Source of the DNA: Salegentibacter salinarum
Lineage (GTDB): Bacteria; Bacteroidota; Bacteroidia; Flavobacteriales; Flavobacteriaceae
DNA length: 64,000 nt
Direction of reading: 5' to 3'
NCBI RefSeq assembly: GCF_900168115.1
Contig: NZ_FUZC01000006.1
Coordinates: 1 to 64,000 of the forward strand
The notes under the pieces were generated by a model, which ran no database searches, was not told where the DNA came from, and saw only the letters and a list, made by a program, of their open reading frames with translations. The position numbers and the translations under genes were made by a program. Shown one piece after another: positions 45,541-55,364 of the stretch (positions within the stretch are counted from its first letter, which is position 1; each line of letters starts with the position of its first letter).

Positions 45541-47820
45541 GTGATCTTAAATAATCGATTTCAAGCCCCTGAAAATTTAATAGTAGTTTTTTTGCTTTTA
45601 GTTTTTGTTTCCTGTGAACAAACCGAGAAGAAGAAAGAAGCTGACCAAAAGGAAAATTTAACTTCCTATGTTGATCCTTTTATAGGAACGGGAGGGCATG
45701 GCCACACTTACCCCGGAGCAGCTCAACCATTCGGAATGTTGCAACCCAGCCCAGATAATGGTAGAAGTGGTTGGGATTGGTGCTCGGGTTATCATATTTC
45801 CAGCGATACCATCGCCGGGTTTAGTCAATTGCACCTAAGCGGTACCGGAATCGGTGATTTAGCCGATTTACTTTTTATGCCGATTACCCAGGAAATTGAT
45901 CTTAGTCAGAAAGTGAATTCCCAAAAAGATATTCCCTACGCTTCAGAATTTCAACACGATTCTGAAATCGCAATTCCCGGGTTTTACAGTGTTTTTCTCG
46001 ATAAACCTCAAGTGAAAGTTGAGCTCACGACGTTAGACAGGACTGCATACCATAAGTATGAGTTTTGGGAAAACAGTGAGCAAGCCGTGGTTCTGGATTT
46101 GGGGTTTGCCATTAACTGGGATAAACCTACTGAAACGGCAATAGATATTGAAAATAAAACCACAATTAGCGGTTTTAGGCACAGTACCGGCTGGGCAAAT
46201 AACCAGAAAGTATTTTTTATTGCAGAATTTTCAAAACCGATAACTGAACACCGATTTTTTCAGGATTATCAATTAGTTGAAGGCGAGAAAATTTCTGGAG
46301 AAAAAACTTCAGCACAATTCTATTTCGACAAAGATTCCGGTCAGGAAATTAAAATGAAAATTGCAGTTTCCTCAGTTAGTGTAGAAAATGCCAGGCAAAA
46401 TTTAGCAAAAGGAGATTTCGATTTTGAAAAGATTAAAGAAGATGCAATTCAGAATTGGGAAGAGGAACTATCGGGGATAAAAGTAAAAACTCCCCGGGAT
46501 TCCCTAAAAACAATTTTTTATACAGCTCTTTACCACACCAAGCTCTCTCCGGTTATTTTTAGTGATAGCAACGGAGAATTCAGAAAAGAAAATGATAGTA
46601 TCGTAAAAGTTGATTATACGGCATACTCCACGCTTTCACTATGGGATACTTTTAGAGCACAGCAACCACTGCTTACCATAACCAATCCCGATAAAGTAAC
46701 CGATATCATTAAATCGATGCTTGAATATTACAAGGTTGAAAAATCACTTCCGGTTTGGACTCTCTATGGAAATGAAACCAATACCATGACGGGCTACCAT
46801 TCTATCCCGGTAATTGTGGAAGCCTATTTTAAAGGAATAAAAGGTTTTGATCCAGAAGAAGTCTTTGAAGCGATGAAGTCCACAATGATGCAGGATGCTC
46901 GTGGACTGGAAGCTTATAAAGAGCACGGATTTATTCCATATGATGCCAGTGATGAATCTGTAACCATGACTCTGGAATATGCATATAATGACTGGTGCGT
47001 GGCGCAAATGGCTAAAGCTCTTGGAAGAGATGAAGATTACGAATATTTTTCAAATCGTGCTAAAGCTTATAAAAAGGTTTTTGATAAGGAAACCGGTTTT
47101 ATGCGCGGAAGAAAAAGCGCAGAAAATTCCTGGAACGAACCTTTTGATCCAAAGCATTCTAACCATCGCGTAAATACCGATTACACCGAAGGCAATGCAT
47201 GGCAACATAGTTGGTTTGTACTTCACGAGCCGGAAAAACTTATAGAGCTGCAAGGCGGGGAAGAAGCGTTTAATGAAAAACTGGAGCAACTTTTTACTGA
47301 AAGTTCTGAAATTACTGGAGATCATATTTCTGCAGATATAACTGGACTAATTGGTCAATATGCACACGGAAATGAACCCAGTCATCATATTGCTTATTTG
47401 TTCAACAAATCGGGGAAACCCTGGAGAACGCAATATTGGGTTCGGGAGATTTTAAAATCCCAGTATAGTGCTCAACCAGACGGGCTAAGTGGAAATGAAG
47501 ACGCGGGACAAATGTCGGCCTGGTATGTTTTTAGTAGTATGGGTTTGTATCCTTTTAATCCGGCTTCAGCAACTTACGAAATTGGAAGCCCAATCTTCGA
47601 AGAGTCCGAAATTCGTCTGGAAAACGGAAAAACTTTTCACATAAAGGCGCAAAATGTTTCCGATAAAAATATCTATATACAATCGGCCAGACTAAATGGA
47701 GAAGAGTTCAATCAAACCAATATTTCCCATGAAAGTATTTTAGAAGGGGGAGAGCTCATTTTTAAAATGGGTAAAGAGCCTAATAAGGGGTGGGGTACTA
47801 ACAATAGCACCGCGAACTAA
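45541..47820 (+). CDS. GH92 exo-alpha-mannosidase lipoprotein
   Basis: 759 residues from a GTG start, the only sensible one: it gives a lipoprotein signal (VFVSCEQTEKKKE). Canonical GH92 motifs: FIGTGGHGHTYPGAAQPFG, GFSQLHLSGTGIGDLADL, Glu612 in HGNEPSHH and GNEDAGQMSAWYVFSSMGLYP. Similar to the GH92 at 38597. First gene of the second, N-glycan-like locus, and overlaps the symporter by one base (TAATG). Confidence 0.94.
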   Translation: MILNNRFQAPENLIVVFLLLVFVSCEQTEKKKEADQKENLTSYVDPFIGTGGHGHTYPGAAQPFGMLQPSPDNGRSGWDWCSGYHISSDTIAGFSQLHLSGTGIGDLADLLFMPITQEIDLSQKVNSQKDIPYASEFQHDSEIAIPGFYSVFLDKPQVKVELTTLDRTAYHKYEFWENSEQAVVLDLGFAINWDKPTETAIDIENKTTISGFRHSTGWANNQKVFFIAEFSKPITEHRFFQDYQLVEGEKISGEKTSAQFYFDKDSGQEIKMKIAVSSVSVENARQNLAKGDFDFEKIKEDAIQNWEEELSGIKVKTPRDSLKTIFYTALYHTKLSPVIFSDSNGEFRKENDSIVKVDYTAYSTLSLWDTFRAQQPLLTITNPDKVTDIIKSMLEYYKVEKSLPVWTLYGNETNTMTGYHSIPVIVEAYFKGIKGFDPEEVFEAMKSTMMQDARGLEAYKEHGFIPYDASDESVTMTLEYAYNDWCVAQMAKALGRDEDYEYFSNRAKAYKKVFDKETGFMRGRKSAENSWNEPFDPKHSNHRVNTDYTEGNAWQHSWFVLHEPEKLIELQGGEEAFNEKLEQLFTESSEITGDHISADITGLIGQYAHGNEPSHHIAYLFNKSGKPWRTQYWVREILKSQYSAQPDGLSGNEDAGQMSAWYVFSSMGLYPFNPASATYEIGSPIFEESEIRLENGKTFHIKAQNVSDKNIYIQSARLNGEEFNQTNISHESILEGGELIFKMGKEPNKGWGTNNSTAN

Positions 47821-49697
47821 TGGCATTTTGGGATGTATTTATAATTATTATATACGTAGCCGTTACTCTTGGCCTGGGAATTTATGTTTCCCGCAGGGCC
47901 TCTAAGGGTCTTGACTCCTATTTCTTAGGGGGGAAAAGTATAAAATGGTACTATTTAGGTCTAAGTAATGGGTCAGGAATGTTTGATGTTTCCGGGACGG
48001 CCTGGATGGTAGGGATTTTATTTCTATACGGGGCCAAAAGTTTTATGTTTATGTGGATGTGGCCCATCTGGAATCAGATTTTTGTCATGATGTTCCTTGC
48101 CGTTTGGATTCGTCGCTCAGGTGTCATGACGGGGTCTGAATGGATTTTAACACGCTTTGGGGACGATAGAGCGGGAAGGGCTTCCCACCTTATTGTAGCA
48201 ATCTTTGCCGTAGTAGCCGCCATAGGATTTATAGCTTATTTTTTTGAAGGTGTCGGGAAGTTTATGACAGTGATATTACCATGGAGTCTTGATTTGTTTC
48301 TGGGCGATTTCTTGCTATTGACTTCTGAACAATCTTACGCTTTAATCATTATTTTTCTTACTACTATTTATACTATTAAAGGTGGAATGTTTTCGGTAGT
48401 AGCTACAGAAGTTTTGCAATATGTTATTATGGTTTTAGCAGGAATTTTGATTGCCGGCTATACTTTTTTTGTAATAACCGATGTGGAAATTAGTGCCGCT
48501 ATTCCCGAAGAGTGGAAAAATGTTGCCTTTGGAAATGAACTGGAAGGTTTTTGGAGCGGAAAAAAAGATGTTTTTAATGAACTTATTGATAATGAAGGAT
48601 ATAAGATGTTTGGAGCTTTTGTTGGAATGACCTTGTTCAAAGGCTTTTTCGCAAGTGTTGCAGGACCAACGCCCAGTTACGATATGCAACGTATCCTTTC
48701 TACCCGAACCGTTAGAGATGCCGCTTATATGAGCGGTTTTACAAATTTGGTACTTTTTATTCCGAGGTATTTACTAGTGGGCGGCATCGTGGTCCTGGGG
48801 CTTGTTTTTCTGGCTCCCGAGATTGCTTCACTGGAAAATTTAAATGGAGGGGATATGGAATTGGTCTTACCTCAGGTTATTAATTATGAAGTTCCTGTAG
48901 GGATTAAAGGCTTATTACTGGCAGGGCTTCTGGCTGCTTTTATGTCTACTTTCTCAGCCTTTGTAAATTCTGGGCCTGCTTATATTGTAAACGATATTTA
49001 TAAGAAATATTTTAAACCTCAGGCAACCGATAAACATTATATACGGGCCAGCCATATTTCTTCATTTTTGGTGGTTGTCCTTGGCGTAATAATGGGCTTT
49101 TTTGCCGATTCAATCAATTCAATAACACTGTGGATCACAAGTGCCCTTTATGGAGGATATATTGCTGCAAACTTTTTAAAATGGGTATGGTGGCGATTTA
49201 ACGGCTGGGGTTATTTTTGGGGAATGCTCTCCGGCTTAATAATCGCTACCTTCCAATTTGTGGTAGATAAGAATAAAGAACATTATATTGAAGGTAGCTG
49301 GCTGTTTGAGATCGCCGGGACACCGGCCATTTATCTGTTCCCGGTAATTTTTGGCTTTTCCTTATTGGGTTGTATTCTTGGTACCTGGTTAACGCCCGCG
49401 ACTAACAGGACAACCCTAAAAGCGTTTTACAAAAATGTTCGGCCCTGGGGTTTGTGGAAGCCGGTTCGCAAAATGATGGAGGAGGATGGGGATCCGGTAG
49501 AGAAGAATAAGGACTTCGGGATAGACATGTTTAATTGTGCAATAGGTATACTTTGGCAATCCAGTATGATATTGATGCCAATTTACCTAGTGGTGCGTGA
49601 CTATTATCTGGTGCTGGTTTGGTTAATTGTATTTATTATAACTACGGTGGTTCTAAAATTCACCTGGTTGGATAAAGTAAAACATTATAAAGATTAA
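47820..49697 (+). CDS. Sodium:solute symporter (SSS family)
   Basis: 625 residues with about 14 helices. Typical SSS start ([39 protein letters not shown]) and core ([34 protein letters not shown]). Between GH92 and GH130 it is a good candidate to import the mannosyl-GlcNAc disaccharide for the phosphorylase; inferred from the tight gene order (2 bases to GH130). Confidence 0.9.
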   Translation: MAFWDVFIIIIYVAVTLGLGIYVSRRASKGLDSYFLGGKSIKWYYLGLSNGSGMFDVSGTAWMVGILFLYGAKSFMFMWMWPIWNQIFVMMFLAVWIRRSGVMTGSEWILTRFGDDRAGRASHLIVAIFAVVAAIGFIAYFFEGVGKFMTVILPWSLDLFLGDFLLLTSEQSYALIIIFLTTIYTIKGGMFSVVATEVLQYVIMVLAGILIAGYTFFVITDVEISAAIPEEWKNVAFGNELEGFWSGKKDVFNELIDNEGYKMFGAFVGMTLFKGFFASVAGPTPSYDMQRILSTRTVRDAAYMSGFTNLVLFIPRYLLVGGIVVLGLVFLAPEIASLENLNGGDMELVLPQVINYEVPVGIKGLLLAGLLAAFMSTFSAFVNSGPAYIVNDIYKKYFKPQATDKHYIRASHISSFLVVVLGVIMGFFADSINSITLWITSALYGGYIAANFLKWVWWRFNGWGYFWGMLSGLIIATFQFVVDKNKEHYIEGSWLFEIAGTPAIYLFPVIFGFSLLGCILGTWLTPATNRTTLKAFYKNVRPWGLWKPVRKMMEEDGDPVEKNKDFGIDMFNCAIGILWQSSMILMPIYLVVRDYYLVLVWLIVFIITTVVLKFTWLDKVKHYKD

Positions 49698-49698
49698 T

Positions 49699-50673
49699 AT
49701 GGAGAATTTAAAAAATATTCCCTGGCAGGAAAAACCGGAAAACTGTAATACGGTTATGTGGCGTTATTCAGAAAACCCCATTATAGACCGTTATGCAATT
49801 CCTTCCTCAAACAGTATTTTTAACAGTGCAGTGGTACCTTTTGAAGATGGTTATGCCGGTGTATTTAGGTGTGATAATAAAGCTGTACAAATGAATATTT
49901 TTGCCGGCTTTAGTAAAAACGGGATTGATTGGGATATAAATCACGAACCTATAAGTTTTAAGGCTGGAAATACCGAAATGATAGATTCTGATTACAAGTA
50001 TGATCCGAGGGTGGTTTTTATAGAAGATCGCTACTGGATCACTTGGTGTAATGGTTATCACGGGCCTACCATAGGTATAGGCTATACTTTTGATTTTAAA
50101 GAATTTTTTCAATGTGAAAATGCATTTTTACCTTTTAACCGAAACGGGGTATTGTTTCCAAAAAAAATAAACGGAAAATACGCTATGCTAAGCAGGCCTA
50201 GCGATAACGGCCATACGGCTTTTGGTGATATTTACATTAGCTACAGTCCCGATATGAAATACTGGGGTGAGCACCGATGTGTTATGAAAGTTGCTCCGTT
50301 TGAACAAAGTGCCTGGCAATGTACCAAAATTGGCGCCGGCCCAATACCCATTTTAACCAATGAAGGCTGGTTGGTATTCTATCATGGAGTTATCGCTACC
50401 TGTAACGGTTTCAGGTATTCTATTGGAGCTTCTATTTTAGATGAAAATGAGCCGGATAAAGTAAAATACCGTTCGCAACCTTATTTAATGGCTCCTGCCG
50501 AATTATATGAACTTACCGGTGATGTGCCTAATGTAATTTTTCCCTGTGCAGCGGTACATTCAGAAAAAGAAGATAAATTAGCCCTTTATTATGGCGCTGC
50601 CGATACGGTAACCGCAATGGCTTTTGGAAAGCTTAGCGAGATTATTGATTTTGTAAAAAACAACAGCTTATGA
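49699..50673 (+). CDS. GH130 mannoside phosphorylase (mannosyl-GlcNAc type)
   Basis: 324 residues, no signal peptide, so cytoplasmic. GH130 propeller with [18 protein letters not shown] (the catalytic Asp in YDPRV), CKIGAG-like [19 protein letters not shown] and [13 protein letters not shown] near the end. The length and motifs fit subfamily 2, which includes beta-1,4-mannosyl-N-acetylglucosamine phosphorylase acting on the N-glycan core. That reaction gives mannose-1-phosphate and GlcNAc. Subfamily assignment is from memory and context. Confidence 0.88.
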   Translation: MENLKNIPWQEKPENCNTVMWRYSENPIIDRYAIPSSNSIFNSAVVPFEDGYAGVFRCDNKAVQMNIFAGFSKNGIDWDINHEPISFKAGNTEMIDSDYKYDPRVVFIEDRYWITWCNGYHGPTIGIGYTFDFKEFFQCENAFLPFNRNGVLFPKKINGKYAMLSRPSDNGHTAFGDIYISYSPDMKYWGEHRCVMKVAPFEQSAWQCTKIGAGPIPILTNEGWLVFYHGVIATCNGFRYSIGASILDENEPDKVKYRSQPYLMAPAELYELTGDVPNVIFPCAAVHSEKEDKLALYYGAADTVTAMAFGKLSEIIDFVKNNSL

Positions 50674-51743
50674 TGAGACGTTATTTATTCTTTTTTGTAA
50701 CAATCAGCTTCTTTTTTCAGCTTAAGATATATGCTCAAAGTGAAAAGGCTCCGCGTACTTATGTAGCCCATAAAACTTCAGAAAAAATAATTATTGATGG
50801 CAAAGCTGAAGAAGCAGCTTGGAAAAGCGCACCTAAAAGTCAGGATTTCATAGATATTGAAGGAGATAAAATCCCTACCTATCAAACCAATATGAAAATG
50901 CTGTGGGATGAAGACTACCTATACTTTTATGCCAAAATGGAAGAACCGCATATTTGGGCAACTTTGAAACAGCGTGACACCGTAATTTTTTATAATAATG
51001 ATTTTGAAATCTTTATTGACCCTGATGGTGATACCCATAATTATTATGAGTTTGAAATGAATGCCCTGAATACCGTTTGGGATTTATTTATTGTAAAGCC
51101 TTACCGGGAACCTGCGCCAATTGTTGATAGTTGGGATATTCAAGGCTTGAAATCTGAAGTTTTTGTAGAAGGAACTTTAAATGATGCTTCTGATAAAGAT
51201 GAATATTGGAGTGTTGAGGTGGCAATTCCCTGGGAGGTTCTAAAGGAAGCTAATACGCATAAGGAGATTCCAAAGGGGGAATTCTGGCGGATCAATTTTT
51301 CACGTGTAAACTGGGATTTTGATTTAGATAATGGCACTTATTCCAGGGCAAAAGATGAAAAGGGCGAATTTAAGCACGAATATAACTGGGTGTGGTCACC
51401 ACAAGGTGTTATTAATATGCATGAGCCCGAACACTGGGGTTATGTTTATTTTTCAGAGAAAGCTCCTGGGGAAGAAGATGACTTCAATATTCAAATAGAT
51501 GAGAATATAAAATGGGAATTATACAGGCTTTATCGTGCTCAAAAAGTTTATAAAGAGAAAAATGGAAATTGGGCAAAGAAACTATCAGCTATTAATGGGG
51601 AATCTGTTAATGTTGAAGGAAAAAAACTTCAGCCTAAATTAGAAGTTCACAAAACAGGCTGGAATATTTGGGTGAAAAGCCCTTTTACAGGCGATAGACT
51701 TTTGATTAAAGAAGATGGCGATTTTATAAAACAAAAAAAATAA
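50670..51743 (+). CDS. Secreted CBM9/DOMON-like carbohydrate-binding protein
   Basis: 357 residues, signal peptide (cleavage near IYAQ). Overlaps the GH130 gene by 4 bases. The CBM9-like domain spans about 30-270: [84 protein letters not shown] small C-terminal region follows with no recognised domain. Stand-alone proteins of this kind recur in sugar loci; an enzymatic role is unproven. Confidence 0.83.
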   Translation: MMRRYLFFFVTISFFFQLKIYAQSEKAPRTYVAHKTSEKIIIDGKAEEAAWKSAPKSQDFIDIEGDKIPTYQTNMKMLWDEDYLYFYAKMEEPHIWATLKQRDTVIFYNNDFEIFIDPDGDTHNYYEFEMNALNTVWDLFIVKPYREPAPIVDSWDIQGLKSEVFVEGTLNDASDKDEYWSVEVAIPWEVLKEANTHKEIPKGEFWRINFSRVNWDFDLDNGTYSRAKDEKGEFKHEYNWVWSPQGVINMHEPEHWGYVYFSEKAPGEEDDFNIQIDENIKWELYRLYRAQKVYKEKNGNWAKKLSAINGESVNVEGKKLQPKLEVHKTGWNIWVKSPFTGDRLLIKEDGDFIKQKK

Positions 51744-51762
51744 CCGGTGTAAATTTAAAGAA

Positions 51763-52881
51763 ATGAAGTATATCTATTATTTATTATTGGCATTTACAGT
51801 TACAGCTTGTGGAAATTCTTCTGCTGAAAATGATTTAGCTACAACTGAAAAAACTGAGGAAAAACCCAATCCTTCAACCAAAGACTTTAAGTATTGGACC
51901 TGGATAACAGCCAGCTCTGAAAAATCGGAGGAAGAATATTCAGCTGAATTCAAGAAATATAAAGAACATGGGATAGATGCGGTTTTAATCAATACTGAAG
52001 CGGATGCTCAATTGCTTTCAGAGTTAGCTCCACTAGCTACAGAGGAAGGTTTAGAAGTGCACGCGTGGATGTTTACCGTCAATCGCCCGGGTGATAAGGA
52101 AGCTGAAAAACACCCGCAATGGTATGCAGTAAGTAGGGATGGTAAATCAACTTATGACGCGCCTCCATATGTAGATTACTACAAATGGCTTTGCCCAACT
52201 CGTGAAGAATCTAAAAACCATATTTTAAGTCTGGTAGAAGGTTTAGCTAAAGTAGAAGGAGTAGAAAGTGTGCACCTGGATTACATTAGGTATTCAGATA
52301 TTTTTCTTCCTATCGGTTTACTGCCAAAATATGGTTTAGAACAAAACGAAGAACTTCCCGAATTCGACTTTTGCTATTGCGAGGTTTGTACAGCTGAATT
52401 TGAAAAAGAGCATCATAAAAATCCGAATGATTTTGATAACCCGGCTATTGATATGGAATGGAAGCAATTCCGTCTGAATAAAGTAAAGGCAATTGTTGAT
52501 GAAGCGTATGAAATAGCCCATGAAAATGGAAAATATTTAACGGCTGCTGTTTTTCCTTATCCAGAAATGGCCGATCATATGGTGCGCCAACGCTGGGATA
52601 AATGGAATGTGGATATGGTTTTGCCAATGATTTATCAAAATTTTTATAACGAAGAAATAGATTGGATTGGCTTTGCTACAGGACAGGGTGTAAAAGATCT
52701 TGAAGGTACAAATACCGAATTACATACGGGTATTTACATTCCCGAATTGAATGCAGAGGAATTAAAAGAAGCAATTAATTATGCCCGGGAAAACGGTGCA
52801 AAGGGAGCAGCATTTTTTGACGGTGGTGCATTTACTCCAGAAAAACTTGAAGCCATACAAGCAGTAAAAGAGGGTGATTAA
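51763..52881 (+). CDS. Hypothetical TIM-barrel glycosidase lipoprotein (GH10-like, uncharacterised)
   Basis: 372 residues, lipobox Cys (TVTACGN) and acidic linker. Barrel features: YKEHGIDAVLINTEAD, LEVHAWMFTVNRPG, VHLDYIRYSD (a candidate catalytic Asp on strand 4), a Cys pair FCYCEVCTAEFEK, AAVFPYPEM, MVLPMIYQNFY and AAFFDGGAFT. It resembles the hypothetical glycosyl hydrolase families GHL10/GHL6. There is no GH18 DxxDxDxE motif. In this locus no other endo-acting N-glycan enzyme was seen, so it is a candidate for that step. Confidence 0.75.
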   Translation: MKYIYYLLLAFTVTACGNSSAENDLATTEKTEEKPNPSTKDFKYWTWITASSEKSEEEYSAEFKKYKEHGIDAVLINTEADAQLLSELAPLATEEGLEVHAWMFTVNRPGDKEAEKHPQWYAVSRDGKSTYDAPPYVDYYKWLCPTREESKNHILSLVEGLAKVEGVESVHLDYIRYSDIFLPIGLLPKYGLEQNEELPEFDFCYCEVCTAEFEKEHHKNPNDFDNPAIDMEWKQFRLNKVKAIVDEAYEIAHENGKYLTAAVFPYPEMADHMVRQRWDKWNVDMVLPMIYQNFYNEEIDWIGFATGQGVKDLEGTNTELHTGIYIPELNAEELKEAINYARENGAKGAAFFDGGAFTPEKLEAIQAVKEGD

Positions 52882-52980
52882 TGACTTTGCAAGCTAATAA
52901 CCGGCAATAGATGACTCTTAAAGTTGGCCTTTTTTCACCCATTGCTTCCATGGGGTAACTGATTTTTAAAATGACGGATG

Positions 52981-52998
52981 AATCGGTTAATACCGATT
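52981..52998 (+). promoter_or_regulatory. Hairpin between the GH10-like and GH20 genes
   Basis: AATCGGT / ACCGATT with a TAAT loop, 33 bases before the GH20 start. Not followed by a T-tract. It may be an mRNA structure in the GH20 leader; the 150-base gap is the largest in this run of genes. Confidence 0.45.
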
Positions 52999-53031
52999 TA
53001 AAATCTCCTGAACCTAATAGGATATATTAAT

Positions 53032-55359
53032 ATGAAATTGGTCAAAATTCTTCTTTGTTCTTTTGTATTGCTAATGATAGGGTGCGGTGAAAAAGAAAAT
53101 CCATCTTTCACTAAGGAAGATTTAGTGTTGATCCCAGAACCACAATCGATAGAAATAAATAACGGAAGTTTTCGGGTAAATACTGAGACCAAATTGATAA
53201 TTCCCGGAGATAGTATAAAACCACTTACCAATATTTTAAATGACTTATTTGAAAAATCAGCCGGTTTTCAAATGGCTGTCTCCAATGAATCTGCTGAAGA
53301 TAATTTTATTCAGCTAAAGAAAAATACAGAATTAGCAGAAGAGGCTTATGAACTTTCGGTGGCTACAAATCAGGTACTTTTAGAGGCGAGTTCTAGGCTG
53401 GGTTTTGTGTATGGATTGGAAACCATAAGGCAATTACTTCCAAAAGAAATAGAAAGCGCTTCAAAAATTTCAGAAATAGACTGGCTAATCCCTAATGTTG
53501 AAATTTCTGATGCGCCGCAATATTCTTACCGGGGCAATATGCTGGATGTTTCCCGTCATTTCTTTGGAAAGGATTACATCAAAAAACATATTGACCGTAT
53601 GGCTTTTTTAAAGCTAAATACCTTGCATTTTCATTTAGTGGACGATCAGGGCTGGAGAATAGAGATAAAAAAATATCCGAAGTTAACCGAAGTTGGGGGT
53701 TTTAGGGTAGACCAGGAAGATACACACTGGAATGCCAGGACAGAAAATGAACCCGAAGATGAAGCTACTTATGGCGGCTTTTATACCCAGGAAGATATTA
53801 AAGAAATTGTGGCTTATGCCCGGGAAAAAGGAATCCGTATAATTCCTGAAATAGAAATGCCGGCCCACGTAATGAGCGCTATTGCAGCATATCCCTGGCT
53901 TTCCTGTACTGGTGAGCCAATTGCAGTACCTTCGGGCGGGGTGTGGCCAATTACCAGTATTTACTGCGCCGGAAAGGAATCTACTTTTGAATTTTTAGAA
54001 GACGTGCTTACCGAAGTAATGGAATTATTTCCGGGCGAATATATTCATGTCGGTGGTGATGAGGCTACCAAAACAAATTGGGAGAGCTGTCCCGATTGCC
54101 AACGGAGAATAAGGGAAGAGGGCCTCGCTGACGAGCACGAACTGCAAAGCTATTTTATGAAGCGTATCGAAAAGTTTCTAAATAAAAATGGAAGGACCTT
54201 AATTGGATGGGACGAAATTTTAGAAGGTGGCCTGCCAGAAGAAGCTACCGTGATGAGCTGGCGCGGATTTGAAGGTGGCTGGGAAGCCTCAAAGCAAGGT
54301 CATGATGTGATTATGACACCTACAAGTCATTTGTATTTCGACTATTTCCAGGGAAGTCCCGATCACGAGCCTGTTGCATTTAATGCTTTTACCCCGCTAA
54401 ACCGGGTTTATGAATTTAGACCTGTCTTAGATTCCATGACGGCGGAACAGAAAAACCATGTTCTTGGGGGACAGGCAAATTTATGGTCAGAATATGTGCC
54501 AAATGAGGAACATTCTGAGTATATGCTTTTTCCAAGACTTGCTGCCCTCGCCGAGGTGGTCTGGACCCCGGAAAACAAATTGCACTGGCAAGATTTTTCT
54601 GTTAGAATTCAGAAAATGATGGAGCGTTTTGATATTATGGGAATTAATTATGCACGTAGTGCTTATGCTATTCAACCGGATTCAGAAATTAATCTTGAAA
54701 CCGGAGAAGTTACCATCGAACTTAAAGCCGAATTTCCTGATGTAGAAATTAGATATGGCATGAATGATTCAGAGTTAAGCGCAAATTCTAACATTTATAA
54801 AGAACCTATAAAGATAAATTCAAACTCCCATCTTAAGGCCGCTGTTTTTAAAAACGGTGAAATTATGGGCCCCATCCTGGATAAAGATTTTCAATTTCAT
54901 AAGGCGGTAGCAAAACCGGTTACTTATAAGTATTCATATAATGATAATTATAAAGGAGGCGAGGAAAAGGGACTTGTGGATGTATTAAGAGGAAGCAAAT
55001 ATTTTAAGGACGGTCGCTGGCAGGGATGGATTAATAATCCTGCTATTATCACAATAAATCTTGAAGAGCCAACTGAAATTAATGAGGTGGTAGTTGGAAG
55101 TCTGGAAGAGCAGGGAACCGGCATTTATTTTCCGCAAAAAATTAAAGTAGAAGTTTCTAAAGACGGAAAAACTTTTGAAAAAGCTGGAGAAATAACCCGT
55201 GAATTTCAAAACAATACAAGTGCAAAAATTGAGAATTTCAGAATTGGATTTGATACACAAAATAATATAGAATTGGTCCGGGTAACTGTTGAGCCTCTGG
55301 AGCATAATCCAAAAGGCGGTGGTTCCTGGTTATTTTTAGATGAAATTCAGGTAAAATAG
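53032..55359 (+). CDS. GH20 beta-N-acetylhexosaminidase lipoprotein with discoidin-like C-terminus
   Basis: 775 residues, lipobox Cys (LMIGCGEKE). GH20b-type N-terminal domain (about 25-155), catalytic TIM barrel (about 160-510) with YRGNMLDVSRHFF, HLVDDQGWRIEI, HVGGDEATKTNW (catalytic pair Asp343-Glu344) and GWDEILEGG. C-terminal FN3-like segment and an F5/8-type-C-like domain (WQGWINNPAIITINLEEPTEINEVVVGSLE). It removes terminal GlcNAc or GalNAc, as on complex N-glycan antennae. Confidence 0.94.
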   Translation: MKLVKILLCSFVLLMIGCGEKENPSFTKEDLVLIPEPQSIEINNGSFRVNTETKLIIPGDSIKPLTNILNDLFEKSAGFQMAVSNESAEDNFIQLKKNTELAEEAYELSVATNQVLLEASSRLGFVYGLETIRQLLPKEIESASKISEIDWLIPNVEISDAPQYSYRGNMLDVSRHFFGKDYIKKHIDRMAFLKLNTLHFHLVDDQGWRIEIKKYPKLTEVGGFRVDQEDTHWNARTENEPEDEATYGGFYTQEDIKEIVAYAREKGIRIIPEIEMPAHVMSAIAAYPWLSCTGEPIAVPSGGVWPITSIYCAGKESTFEFLEDVLTEVMELFPGEYIHVGGDEATKTNWESCPDCQRRIREEGLADEHELQSYFMKRIEKFLNKNGRTLIGWDEILEGGLPEEATVMSWRGFEGGWEASKQGHDVIMTPTSHLYFDYFQGSPDHEPVAFNAFTPLNRVYEFRPVLDSMTAEQKNHVLGGQANLWSEYVPNEEHSEYMLFPRLAALAEVVWTPENKLHWQDFSVRIQKMMERFDIMGINYARSAYAIQPDSEINLETGEVTIELKAEFPDVEIRYGMNDSELSANSNIYKEPIKINSNSHLKAAVFKNGEIMGPILDKDFQFHKAVAKPVTYKYSYNDNYKGGEEKGLVDVLRGSKYFKDGRWQGWINNPAIITINLEEPTEINEVVVGSLEEQGTGIYFPQKIKVEVSKDGKTFEKAGEITREFQNNTSAKIENFRIGFDTQNNIELVRVTVEPLEHNPKGGGSWLFLDEIQVK

Positions 55360-55364
55360 AAAAT

